Of a stretch of DNA of 64,000 nt, positions 54,951-64,000 are shown piece after piece. Below the pieces are notes generated by a model, which saw nothing but the letters and a program-made list of their open reading frames with translations, was not told the origin of the DNA and ran no database searches. Origin of the DNA: Cylindrotheca closterium (taxonomy: Eukaryota > Bacillariophyta > Bacillariophyceae > Bacillariales > Bacillariaceae). Both the position numbers and the translations under genes were made by a program. The number at the start of each line of letters is the position of its first letter. Positions within the stretch are counted from its first letter, which is position 1. The DNA is taken from NCBI GenBank assembly GCA_933822405.4, contig CAKOGP040000014.1:1-64000 (forward strand), given 5' to 3'.

Positions 54951-55424
54951 TCAAAAAGATAGTGGAAGGAAAAGACCACTGGGAATCTCCTCAACCTGAA
55001 TCTCCAGTGTGGGTTCTTGGGCCGAGTAGTAAGAGTCCGAGTTGGCTGATACTAGTGGTCGGGAAGTACTTGTCTGTTGTCTTGATCCTTGAGCTCTTGT
55101 AGCGTTGGCACTAGCATTCGCATTGCCATTCGCATTTTTGGGATGATTCCAAAGCGAATTCGCGAAATCATGCCTTGGTTTCAATAGTAGGGTGGGAGGA
55201 GGCGAAGAGGACCTCAGCTGCTCTTCTGATGTGCTTGAAATCTGATTGAAGGGTCCAATCGGACGACGACGGAGAATAAAGGGCTGGTCGTCGATTTCCA
55301 TTTCATCGTCCAAGAAATCCATGATACCTCTCGGCGATGATCCAAATGACTCTTCATACGAAGATTCGTGAATCTCATACCGAGTCGTGGAGGTTGTGGA
55401 CATGGAAGATGGTGTAAGTGTCAT
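54951..55424 (-). CDS. unknown protein, family D member 3
   Basis: The product is 157 aa. Blocks: YEIHESSYEESFGSSPRG then IMDFLDDEME..PFILRRR; KPRHDFANSLWNHPKNANGN; an NANASANAT expansion; and LEIQVEEIPSGLFLPLSF. Closest to member 1 in the last third, agreeing with duplication of the pseudogene-flank-gene block. Confidence 0.72.
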   Translation of the reverse strand: MTLTPSSMSTTSTTRYEIHESSYEESFGSSPRGIMDFLDDEMEIDDQPFILRRRPIGPFNQISSTSEEQLRSSSPPPTLLLKPRHDFANSLWNHPKNANGNANASANATRAQGSRQQTSTSRPLVSANSDSYYSAQEPTLEIQVEEIPSGLFLPLSF

Positions 55425-56298
55425 GATTGTGGTTTCTCAACAAGCTTGATCTTAGAATGTTGCGATGAGTGAGAATAACGGATTCAGGGTTGCAAGGGTA
55501 TAAATTGTGTTTGAAGATTCTTCTCAGTGGAGAAGGCTGTTTGGCCGCAAAAAAGTGAAAGCGAATGGCGTGTCATGCAATGTCGGAATGGAAAGTGAGA
55601 AGTTTATCGGTTTTGCGAATAATGTCTTGATTTGGATTGGCTTGGAAAACATCAAATTTTGGTAATTAAAGGACGGCAGATGCATACCTTGGTAATTAAA
55701 GGCGCTTAAAAAGTGTTGTTAAATCAATCGTCGTAAGGACACAAAGAGTGTGCCATGATTCTGCGGCGATTAGAGACTCAAACACTCTTGGATGTTTCCG
55801 CTTCTAAGGGATTCTTTTTGGTTGCGAAGCCAGCAGGGACAGATGCCAAGATTGATTTTCAGGCCCTTCCGGAAAAACTCGTATGTAATGTAACGCTACC
55901 GTTTTCGGTGTTCTGGGCTACAGTATGGTGAACAGACATGAAAAAGGCCCAAGGAGTTTACCAAGAGCGACCGTGCGTTCAGGTTCGGGTTGGATTGTTT
56001 GTGTTGGCCGCGTACCAGCAGGTAGGTAAAAGAATCTACAATATCATATGAGTATTATGCCAGTATTTGTACGTACCACCGGTATTATCCGATGATCCTG
56101 TAATTTCAAATTGATCCCAGAACGAGGATCCACTCGACCACATCCAATGCTAACCTAGTTCTTTTTTGCTTTGTCCCAAGCGACACAACGTCATTTAATG
56201 TCACAAAGCTTTCACGAAGTCGACGGACTTGATAAAAATCATTGGCGATGAATGACAGGACAGAAGCTTGACATTGAATGACACGAACCGACGAAAGA
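55425..56298. other. intergenic; possible tiny ORF
   Basis: A 59-codon frame at 55754-55933 (MILRRLETQTLLDVSASKGF...) is open but has no family match. Nothing else seen. Confidence 0.4.
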
Positions 56299-59200
56299 AT
56301 GCCTGCGGAAGCTGCCAAAGCTCAACCACTAGGTCAAACAGACAATGCAGAATCACGTAATGAAACGAAAATGAATGAAAACACTAGGATTGAGAATAAT
56401 CTGAAGGGTAAGAAAGTCTGACACTATTGACGTCACGCTTAAGTCTTTCTCACATTTTCGATCCCCTTCCATTTTGTCCTTCTCACGCGTTTGCCATTTC
56501 CCGTTTCAGCTTTAGATGACTTATCTTATGCATCATCGCTGTCTTCAACGCCAATCCTAAAGCTCAAAGGGAAAAGTCCAAAAGCGAAAGTCAATAAATC
56601 CACAAAAACTCCGACTAAGACATCCAAGTCATCAAAGTCATCCAAGTCGCCCTCCAAAAAGACCAACAAAGGAGAAAGCAAAGCTAGTGACACCAAAACA
56701 AAGAAGAAGCCTTCCAAATCCAAGAAGACTAGTAGCAGCAATAGCAAGAATGTCAGCGAGCAAAAGAGCAAACCAAAGTCCAAGAAGAAAAGTCGGCCTT
56801 CGAAAAGTGCCGACACGGACGAACCACCCAAAAAAAATGAGGACAAAGTGGCCTTGCCTCCAAATGGAGTGATGCAGACTACCGCTTTGAAGACGCTAAC
56901 GAAAAATCATTCGGAGAATGGTGCTTCCTCTCGAAACGGTGATAACAAAATGGCAAAGACTAGTTCCTCACCACAGCAGCAGTCGGATAAAAATGCTACA
57001 GATGATGCTTTGACCAGTATGATGAAATTAGAACCAGTCGAAACTACGAATCACACCAAGAAAAAGTCAAAGTCGACGACAAAGAGTAATAACTGTGATG
57101 GTGGCAGCACTCATGATTCTGAAGATGAGGAAGAAGAAGCTGCTTGCTGTCTCTGTCATTGTGGGGTTGACTGCAGTGATCGTGCTTTGTTTTTTGCAAA
57201 AGACAGAAAGAAGGAAATCCAAGACAGTGATGATGATCAAGAGTATTACTTTGGATTGGACGATCCCTACTTGCCGCAAGAAATGTATGATCCACACAAT
57301 GCCTTGGTTTACTGTGACGGTTGTGACCGAATGTATCATCAAAAGTGTCACTTTGTTCCGATCCTAAAATTGCCACAGGGCAATTGGAATTGCTTGATTT
57401 GCAATATGAAAACCACTCACAACAAGGCTTGTCTACCAATCCGAAATGATCCCAAAACATTCTTTGCAAGTCCTCCGAATCCCTCTTCCACCGAAATGGA
57501 ACGCAAATTTGAATTCGACACCAAAACGGAAAAGGCCAAACTGTGGCAACGGCAACTCAAGAGCGTCAAGACGTTTTTGAGTTCTCAAGTATCCAATATT
57601 CGGTTGGCAACAGCGGCACTAGATACACTCACCAGTGTCAAACGGAATCGGGCCATGATTCTATCCAATCGGCGCAAATCGCAGGAGTTGGCGCAAACTA
57701 TACTGAGAATGACTGCTGCCAAATTCAAGATACGGCAGATCCTGCAAAGTTTGGAGAGTTTGCGAGTATCCTCCTGTACCAACAGCTTGGATCCAATCAA
57801 GGTGGGAGAATGGTGCCAGGCAAATCCAAAAGACGCATGTCATGTGGTTCCTCACGGGATTGACTACTTTTTGAATCATCGACGAGTGACGCCTCGGACT
57901 GCCGAAATGAAACTGGACCAAGAACGTAAAAAGAAAGAGCAGCAAGAGGCTTCCAAGGATGCGATTCCATCCGAGATTTTATGTTCATCGCCCTCTGAAA
58001 AGGAATCATCTAGTGGAGACAAAAATAACGACAACAATGACGACAAAGACCAGTCCAAAGAAAGCAGTCCTTCCAAGAAAGAGCAAAGCACGGCGACGAG
58101 TAAGACTGAGGACGATGACAGTGGAATCACTTTGGACGATCTTCAGTGTTGCATTTGCATGGTTGGTGATTCTACGGATGACAATGACGTGCTTCTGTGC
58201 GATGGGGAAGGATGTTACCGTGCCTTTCATATGAAGTGCATTCACCCCGAAATCAAGCTTCAAGATTTGGAGGATGAAGACGAGGATTGGTTCTGTCCCC
58301 TTTGTGCGGCTACTGCCAACTATACGCACGGTATTTATGACGCCCTTCGGGAGGGCGGCGACGACGAAAGTGACGACGAAGAAGAAAAAGACAAGGAGGA
58401 AGATGAAGACGGATGGGATACTCCTCACGATGTCTTTCCAAACTCGAAATGGGAATACGAGACTGCAGTCAAGTTTTCTCGAGGAAAGCAGAATGATGAT
58501 ACGAATGAATTGTTGGCACTGTACTTGGGTGATGACGTTGTTGGGACCACGAAGGTTGCCACTCCCATGGGCTCGGATTCCGAAGATGAAAATGATTACT
58601 CCCTTTTCGATGAAGATTCCTTTGCGGAGAGACAGAAAAGAAAGGACCAAGACGACGAAGAAGACGACGAAGATGATGGCGATAGATCGAGTCAGGCGAC
58701 ATGGCTATCATCCAGCGTTGAAATGAATATTGACAAGGCCGAGCTAAATGCCCTTTCTGAAGTAGAGAACAGCGATAGTGATGAAAGCAGCTCAGACTCG
58801 GTTGCTCGCCGCCGCAGCCGGCGACTCCGGTCTACTACAGAAACAGGTCAAGCGCAACTTAAAATTGGTGTGGATTTCGACAAAGGGAATATTGTCGAAG
58901 GGAAGCGACGACGAAAGTCGGTTGACTATCGCAAGCTGAACGACACTCTCTTTGGAAAGTTGACTGAAATGCAAAAGGCCAACCTTGATGACGGTGCAGA
59001 CTACGAGACGAAGCGAAATGCAAAACGGAAATCCACTGGCGAGAATGGGAATACGACGAAACGAGCAAAATCAAATAACTCGTCCGCGGATTCATCGAAT
59101 GTCGCTAACTCCACCGCAAAGCAGAGTGACCCTCCAAGCGAGAATGGCTCTGTTGCCAATAAAAGCAGTGCTGACACCGAAAATGAAAACGATTCGGATA

Positions 59201-59328
59201 CTGGCAATAATGGGTCCGGTAGTGAGAAGGATTCGGATGGAGATGAGGAGTCACAAAGCGAGAATAATTCAAGTAGCGAAGCTGGCTCTGGCAGTGACGA
59301 TGATGATTCGGATAGTGGAAATGATTGA
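56299..59328 (+). CDS. double PHD-finger protein, two exons
   Basis: Exon 1 is 56299-56407 and exon 2 is 56510-59328. The 102-bp intron (GTAAGA...TTTCAG) restores a GCT codon and gives 975 aa. The large second exon has no ATG at its 5' end, which led to the exon-1 search; the ATG at 56299 is in frame. Residues ~50-140 are Lys/Ser-rich. PHD 1 is at ~248-335 (CCLCHCG ... a ~45-residue insert ... YCDGCDRMYHQKCH ... CLIC). PHD 2 is at ~581-635 (CCICMVGD...LLCDGEGCYRAFHMKCI...WFCPLC). A helical region lies between them and a long acidic Asp/Glu/Ser tail ends the protein. PHD fingers usually read histone H3 tails, so a nuclear chromatin role is likely; the target is unknown. Confidence 0.88.
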
Positions 59329-59886
59329 TGACACAGTGAATAAGGACGCCGAGACTGTGGCACTGGTCGCGCTATCGCCAAAAGAACTGGAACTCTTGAA
59401 ATGTAGCAATGCTAAATCTAATGATTAGGACTATTAATAGAATTAGAATGCTAAACAATATTGCAGCGATGAAGATTTCATTGTCAACCATTTCGGTATT
59501 TTCCTGCATGATAGATACTATGCAATGTTACATACCGGTAGACTGTATTATATGTTTTATGCGAACTCTAATTTTACTTCATTTTCTTTTTGCGGCAAAT
59601 AAGAGCTATGTGACGTCACAAAGACGGACTCGGTTGAAACTATTTTACAGTTCAGTGTCGTCTCTTTAGTTGAGAACTGAAAAATATCATATCGAACAAG
59701 CATACCTTACTGCACTCATCGAGAAGCAGCAACCTACTGGTTTAAGGAAATGATATTGGAGAATATATTTAATTTACTCTCTTTCACGATCTAAATAAGT
59801 ACTGGTTGGTTCACATGTAGTTGCGTCCATGCAGATTGTTGCCAGACACAAGTATATTGATACAGTTTGAAGGCAGGCATCATCAT
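59329..59886. other. convergent 3' region of PHD and SIT genes
   Basis: No gene supported; one TACCGGTA at 59533-59540. Confidence 0.5.
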
Positions 59887-61515
59887 TTAAGCCATTTCCT
59901 CAGCCTTGGCGGCCTTGGCTTCTTCCTCCTCGACTTCCAAGTCACGCATGCCCTTGTTCTCCATCTCAATGGCGTTTTGGTACACTTGTTGCTCAGCAGG
60001 AGAGGCATCAGCAGACAAGGCTTCCAAGTCAGCAATGTTAGACTGCATGCGTTCGCGCTTGGTGGCAAAGGATTCCTTTCCAGACAAGTTCTGGATGGCT
60101 TCTTCCCAGGTGGAGGGGTTTCCAACAAGGACGTTGGTTCCCATGGAAAAGTCACGTCCAGGGTGAATGGAGCGATCGGGGTGCTTTCCAGCGGCGCGTT
60201 CTTCGGCAGTTCCGACATAAACCTCATCCAATTGGAATCCAGCAACCTTCTTGTGGATGGTTCCAAAGAACCAAGAGGCGGCACAGATACCGGTAGCTTC
60301 AATGGCCAACACAACGTTCAACATGATGAAAACGAAAGGGTTGGAAAGGAAGGCAATGGGGAAGGCGGAAGCGACCAATTGCCAAGAGATGGAGGCAAGG
60401 ATGGTGGTGATGATGGCTCCAAGGAATCCCAAGTTGAAGAATTCTTGAAGACCGTCAGAAACACCAAAAATGTTCTCGTCCTCTCCGATCTTGATGTTCA
60501 AAGTGGTGACACGGGCGGCGACGAAGAAGATAAGAGTAACGGTGACTTGACGTCCAACCATGAATCCTGGAAGGTTGCGTCCCTCTCCCTTGAACAAAAG
60601 CTCGCAGGTTCGCTTGGCAACGGGATGGTCTCCGCGTTCCTCCTTCTTCAGCTTGGAAACGGCAAAGAAAGCAATTTGCATGGCCTCAAGAAGACCGACA
60701 AGGGATAGCAACACAAAGAAGATGATGACTGCGGCCCAGTTGGGGATGACGTCCCACATGGTGGTTTGTCCCTTGAAAAGAGCTTCAAGGGTGACAGCCA
60801 AAGAAAAGCAAAGGACGACCATGGAAAAGAGAACACGTCCCCAGTGGAAGAAGGCCTTCACAGCATCGCGTGGTGGTTCGTTGGTCACAATGGGCTTTCC
60901 GGCGGCCCAGTAGAAGCAGTCACGGATCAAGTAGCACACGTGCATGAATCCAGTCATCTCGATCAACAAGGTGCAGTACAAGGTAAAGGTCATGAAGTGC
61001 GTGTTGATGTAGTCAAGCATGCAGTGAGAAGCGTTCACTTGGGCAGTCAATTGTCCAATGTTCACGTTTGTCAACACCATGGCAATACCAGATCCCAAAA
61101 AGATGTCAGACACCCATTGTGGAAGACCAAGAACGGAGGCTCCCTCCAGAGGAGATCCGCAAAGAGAAATGGTAAAGTTGATGAAGATAACCATGAATTG
61201 ACGTCCCATGAGGTAACGGTCAAGGTTATCTCCCTTGTGTCCGAGAGAACAGATTTGGTAGGTGATCTTGTGGGACTCTCTGTAGAGCTCACGGTCAATT
61301 GGGGGAAGACCAACCATGGAGCATTGTCCACCTTCGACCATACTCATCCAAAGAATACCGAGCCACATGACAACAAGGGCAACGACAGGGTGAGCATCGT
61401 TGGCAACCTTGGTGTTCTCAGTGAACATCAATGCGGTGACGATGACCACAGAGAAGATGACAAGGCATGTCGAGTAGAATTGCTTGAAAATATCGAGGGG
61501 GCTGTTGGACAACAT
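59887..61515 (-). CDS. SIT: silicon (silicic acid) transporter, SIT
   Basis: The product is 542 aa from the ATG at 61515; the frame is open to 61665, but this start gives the usual SIT length and N-terminus (MLSNSPLDIFKQFYST). About ten hydrophobic segments form two related halves. Half 1: EGGQ at 61-64, GRQ at 104-106, CMLD at 165-168. Half 2: EAMQ at 277-280, GRQ at 321-323. Paired EGxQ/GRQ motifs are the SIT signature and CMLD is typical of pennates. The C-terminal ~65 residues form an acidic coiled coil. SITs are Na+-coupled silicic acid transporters of the plasma membrane that feed frustule formation. The second motif has Ala where EGMQ is usual. No intron. Confidence 0.96.
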   Translation of the reverse strand: MLSNSPLDIFKQFYSTCLVIFSVVIVTALMFTENTKVANDAHPVVALVVMWLGILWMSMVEGGQCSMVGLPPIDRELYRESHKITYQICSLGHKGDNLDRYLMGRQFMVIFINFTISLCGSPLEGASVLGLPQWVSDIFLGSGIAMVLTNVNIGQLTAQVNASHCMLDYINTHFMTFTLYCTLLIEMTGFMHVCYLIRDCFYWAAGKPIVTNEPPRDAVKAFFHWGRVLFSMVVLCFSLAVTLEALFKGQTTMWDVIPNWAAVIIFFVLLSLVGLLEAMQIAFFAVSKLKKEERGDHPVAKRTCELLFKGEGRNLPGFMVGRQVTVTLIFFVAARVTTLNIKIGEDENIFGVSDGLQEFFNLGFLGAIITTILASISWQLVASAFPIAFLSNPFVFIMLNVVLAIEATGICAASWFFGTIHKKVAGFQLDEVYVGTAEERAAGKHPDRSIHPGRDFSMGTNVLVGNPSTWEEAIQNLSGKESFATKRERMQSNIADLEALSADASPAEQQVYQNAIEMENKGMRDLEVEEEEAKAAKAEEMA

Positions 61516-62891
61516 ATTGCAAAGATGTTGTTTTGGTTCGTTCAAAATTGTGAGCCTTGGAACGAGATTTTCAGTTTGGAAAGAAAAGATCTTGGGTTCG
61601 AAATGGTGACAGTGAGTTGTACATGTTGCGCGGGCCTGGTCTGTATCGGCGAATTTTGGTTTCATAAGATCGATGTCAACACGTAGGTGCTTCGTGGAAA
61701 TGTACTGCGTTGGCTGTTTGTTGTGTTAGATCATTGGAAACTTTTGTCTGTTCGTTCTTTTGTCTGAATAACGGCAAAATACCGTGCAGTAGGGTATGCT
61801 GTCTCGAGGCCAACAGGATTGTACACCAATTGTACGGGAAGCGGTCTGCGTTTATGGGATCCAAGATCGCTGAAGTCCGCGAAATGGTTGTGAAAACGCC
61901 ACGGCCAACATCAAATGGTATCTTTTTGCATGACCGCCAACTGACGGAGGGTGGAAAGTCTCCACCCAATGCTTCCATGACAGTGCTTGTGATCGTTCGA
62001 CTGGTCCTCGTTGGTCATCTATTCTCAGCTGCACCATGACGGCGTGAGGGGCGTCCAAATCCTGTTTTTCATTTTACCATCACGTCAGTTCTGTTATCAA
62101 GCCACCATGAATCCATCTGAAGACAGTGAGATAATGTACTGCGATGTTGATGTGATGGCCGATGTAGACTATGAAGCTTTTTTTCTGGAAGTTCGAAGTT
62201 AAGCTCTTATTTGTTGGCATTTAATGAAAGCGCTGGCAGTACCGAATATCGAACCTGTGGTGTTTCACTGCTTATGCTGCCTCCGCCGTCTCCCGTTTTC
62301 CATCGATCTTGAATTCCACAACTTCATGGCCTTGGCTCGTGGAATGGCGGACTAACATTCAAGTCTCTTGGTTGTCACTTGCTATGAAAATACAGCGGAA
62401 GACCTAAGGCTTTCCATCATATTTCGCTACAGCATCATTGTTCCCTATTCCAGTTGACGTCAGTCTTTGCCGTTGTGGAGCTCAAGGATCTGACATGATA
62501 GAATTACACAAGTATTCAAAGCGACCAACCAGAGAAATGGAGCAGAAGGTAAACTTGTCAAATGCATGCGTCATGAGATGATAGAAATGATTCAGAGTGA
62601 GCCCTAGGTAGAAGTTATCAACCCATACTAAAAATCACACAAGTGCTTCCAGCCCGTCATTTCCGCACACGGACCATTTCATGCTGTTTGTTGCTTTACG
62701 ACTCCATCTGTGAGGCAACACCTATGCTGAATTCATCCATTATCCTTACACAATAGATCGCTGTCTTTTCCAAGCACACTGTTGGTCGAGGATCATCAGC
62801 ACCAACGGCGCCCGCAAATTCAAAATGGGCATTGAGTGAGATCTTCAACTAAATGCAACCCCACTTGACCGCTCATTCCAACCTTCGATTC
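61516..62891. other. upstream region of the SIT gene
   Basis: The SIT promoter must lie in its right-hand neighbourhood (61516-62000), but no element was identified. No other gene supported. Confidence 0.5.
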
Positions 62892-63999
62892 CTAAAAAAT
62901 CCTTAACCACGGCGGGATCGCAGTTCTCGTAGCTATACATGAAAGATTTGAATGATATATACCAGCCTTCGGGCATGCAATGCAGGAGGCTTGGTCGGAA
63001 GGCTTGGTGTCGCTCGTGGAATCAAAATCCACTACAACTGGTTTGCATGTTTTGTAGAATTCTTTGCATTCCGCAGCAACCGCAGTATTAACTAGATCCA
63101 TGTCAAGTCCTACTTCGCTCTCCTCATAGTTTCAGTGACATCCATCGATATCTCTTAGGTTCATGCGAAAACGTTAGATGCAGAATTATTGAATAGATCC
63201 ATTGCAAATGTTTGATACTTCTCGTTGACTTGTTGCCACTCTATAACGATACTATAGTATCGACGAGATCCAATCTCGGCTGAGACGTCATCTTCTGGGA
63301 CCCAGGGTGAAAGCAGCCATGTCCTTCGAATTGTAGTAGAAGCATTGTTATTCTTGGAATCCATAGTGAAAGAGAGAGTGGTGGTCCACGATTTTGCCAA
63401 GTGTTGGTGAGATTGCCAATGATGTATCAGGAATCAGGCTGTCGCCAATATTGCCATCGACATTTGTCAGAGTCGACAGACCTTTAGTCAACAGTTCATT
63501 CTTCTCGTAGAGTGGTTGGAAATCAGTTCAGATAGTATCCATCAGATTCACGAAAAGTTGGCGGATGCTGTGGGACAGTGGCCATATAAGCGGTTGGTAT
63601 TTGCCTTGGAATCGTCCAACCCATCAGATGCCGTGTCGAATAGATTCGATGCGAGCGTTGTTAAAAGCTGCAGAGAGCTCTTGGCAATTTCGAGGATTTC
63701 CATAGTTTGACGAATCTCAAAGCTCAAGTAGTTTGACTTGTTGGGTCGCGTAGTCGAAAAGCTATTCGTCCCACTGCTGCAATAACTCTGTTCTCATCGC
63801 CGCTACAACCATTGTCCCGACATTCGTCAATGCGCCCATATTGTGCATCTATGTCTTGATATTGTTTGTTCCAACATGTATCATACAAGACACTCGGTTA
63901 CGAAGTCTGGATCCAGCCGTTGAAGCTGTCGTCGTGTGGGGTGCATTTCCCCCCCGTATTGTAGAATAGTGTCTTCAATCGCTCCAAGCAAAGAGCGTA
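62892..63999 (-). pseudogene. unidentified gene with frameshifts, entering from the right edge
   Basis: From the edge the minus strand reads LLGAIEDTILQYGGEMHPTR ... DPDFVTECLV, then after a 1-nt shift YDTCWNKQYQDIDAQYGRID ... GRIAFRLRDPTSQ, then after another shift EIRQTMEILEIAKSSLQLLT and so on. Later pieces are WTTTLSFTMDSKNNNAST (63161-63400) and MDLVNTAVAAECKEFYKTCK (62892-63101). Each piece looks coding and on the same strand, but stops and shifts separate them. It may be a decaying gene, or a real gene with unrecognised introns. No family recognised. Confidence 0.45.
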
Positions 64000-64000
64000 G

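Noticed and set aside
55754..55933. 59-codon frame MILRRLETQ... ahead of the PHD gene
   Set aside because: No family match or splice partner could be shown; the PHD gene has a better first exon at 56299.
59821..60708. 295-aa forward frame opposite the SIT gene, and a similar 306-aa one at 60766-61686
   Set aside because: Antisense shadows of the well-supported SIT; low-complexity Gly/Asp/Lys composition from codon bias.

Overview
The window is nuclear DNA of a diatom, most likely a raphid pennate. The decisive gene is a complete silicon transporter (SIT) at 59887-61515 (minus), with EGGQ/GRQ, CMLD and EAMQ/GRQ signatures. Supporting signs are short GT-AG introns (85-146 bp), a CRAL-TRIO-like protein fused to two DUF6824-type domains, helicase-associated repeats, CoDi-like Copia debris and many homopeptide-rich proteins. 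I cannot fix the species; the many local duplications would suit a genome such as Seminavis robusta, but that is a guess.

Layout. 1-9.4 kb: a retroelement-like fragment at the edge, a 35-bp tandem repeat, an alpha-helical diatom-type protein, a spliced MORN gene, a six-TM membrane gene and the CRAL-TRIO/DUF6824 gene. 9.5-14 kb: a dead Ty1/copia element between recognisable LTRs. 14.2-15.1 kb: a helicase-associated-domain gene. 15.5-22 kb: retroelement remains, including a minus-strand element with reverse transcriptase and tyrosine-recombinase remnants (DIRS-like) and a 45-bp inverted repeat. 23-27.7 kb: four tandem coiled-coil genes with shared upstream motifs. 27.9-35.5 kb: two more six-TM genes, a broken fragment of a third, a ~215-bp tandem repeat and two members of a small-protein family. 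35.9-43.1 kb: a large acidic protein, a type II membrane glycosyltransferase-like protein and a second spliced MORN gene. 45.2-49.9 kb: a third small-family gene, a diverged coiled-coil member and a second large acidic protein. 50.1-55.4 kb: an array of three intact and two broken copies of an unknown family. 56.3-61.5 kb: a spliced double-PHD protein and the SIT. Right edge: a frameshifted gene or pseudogene.

The main pattern is local gene-family growth. At least six families occur more than once within 64 kb, some copies retain matching upstream DNA, and copies range from intact to broken. Functions are firm only for the SIT and, as domain assignments, for the PHD, MORN, helicase-associated, CRAL-TRIO/DUF6824 and transposon genes. 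No tRNA, rRNA or CRISPR array was recognised.
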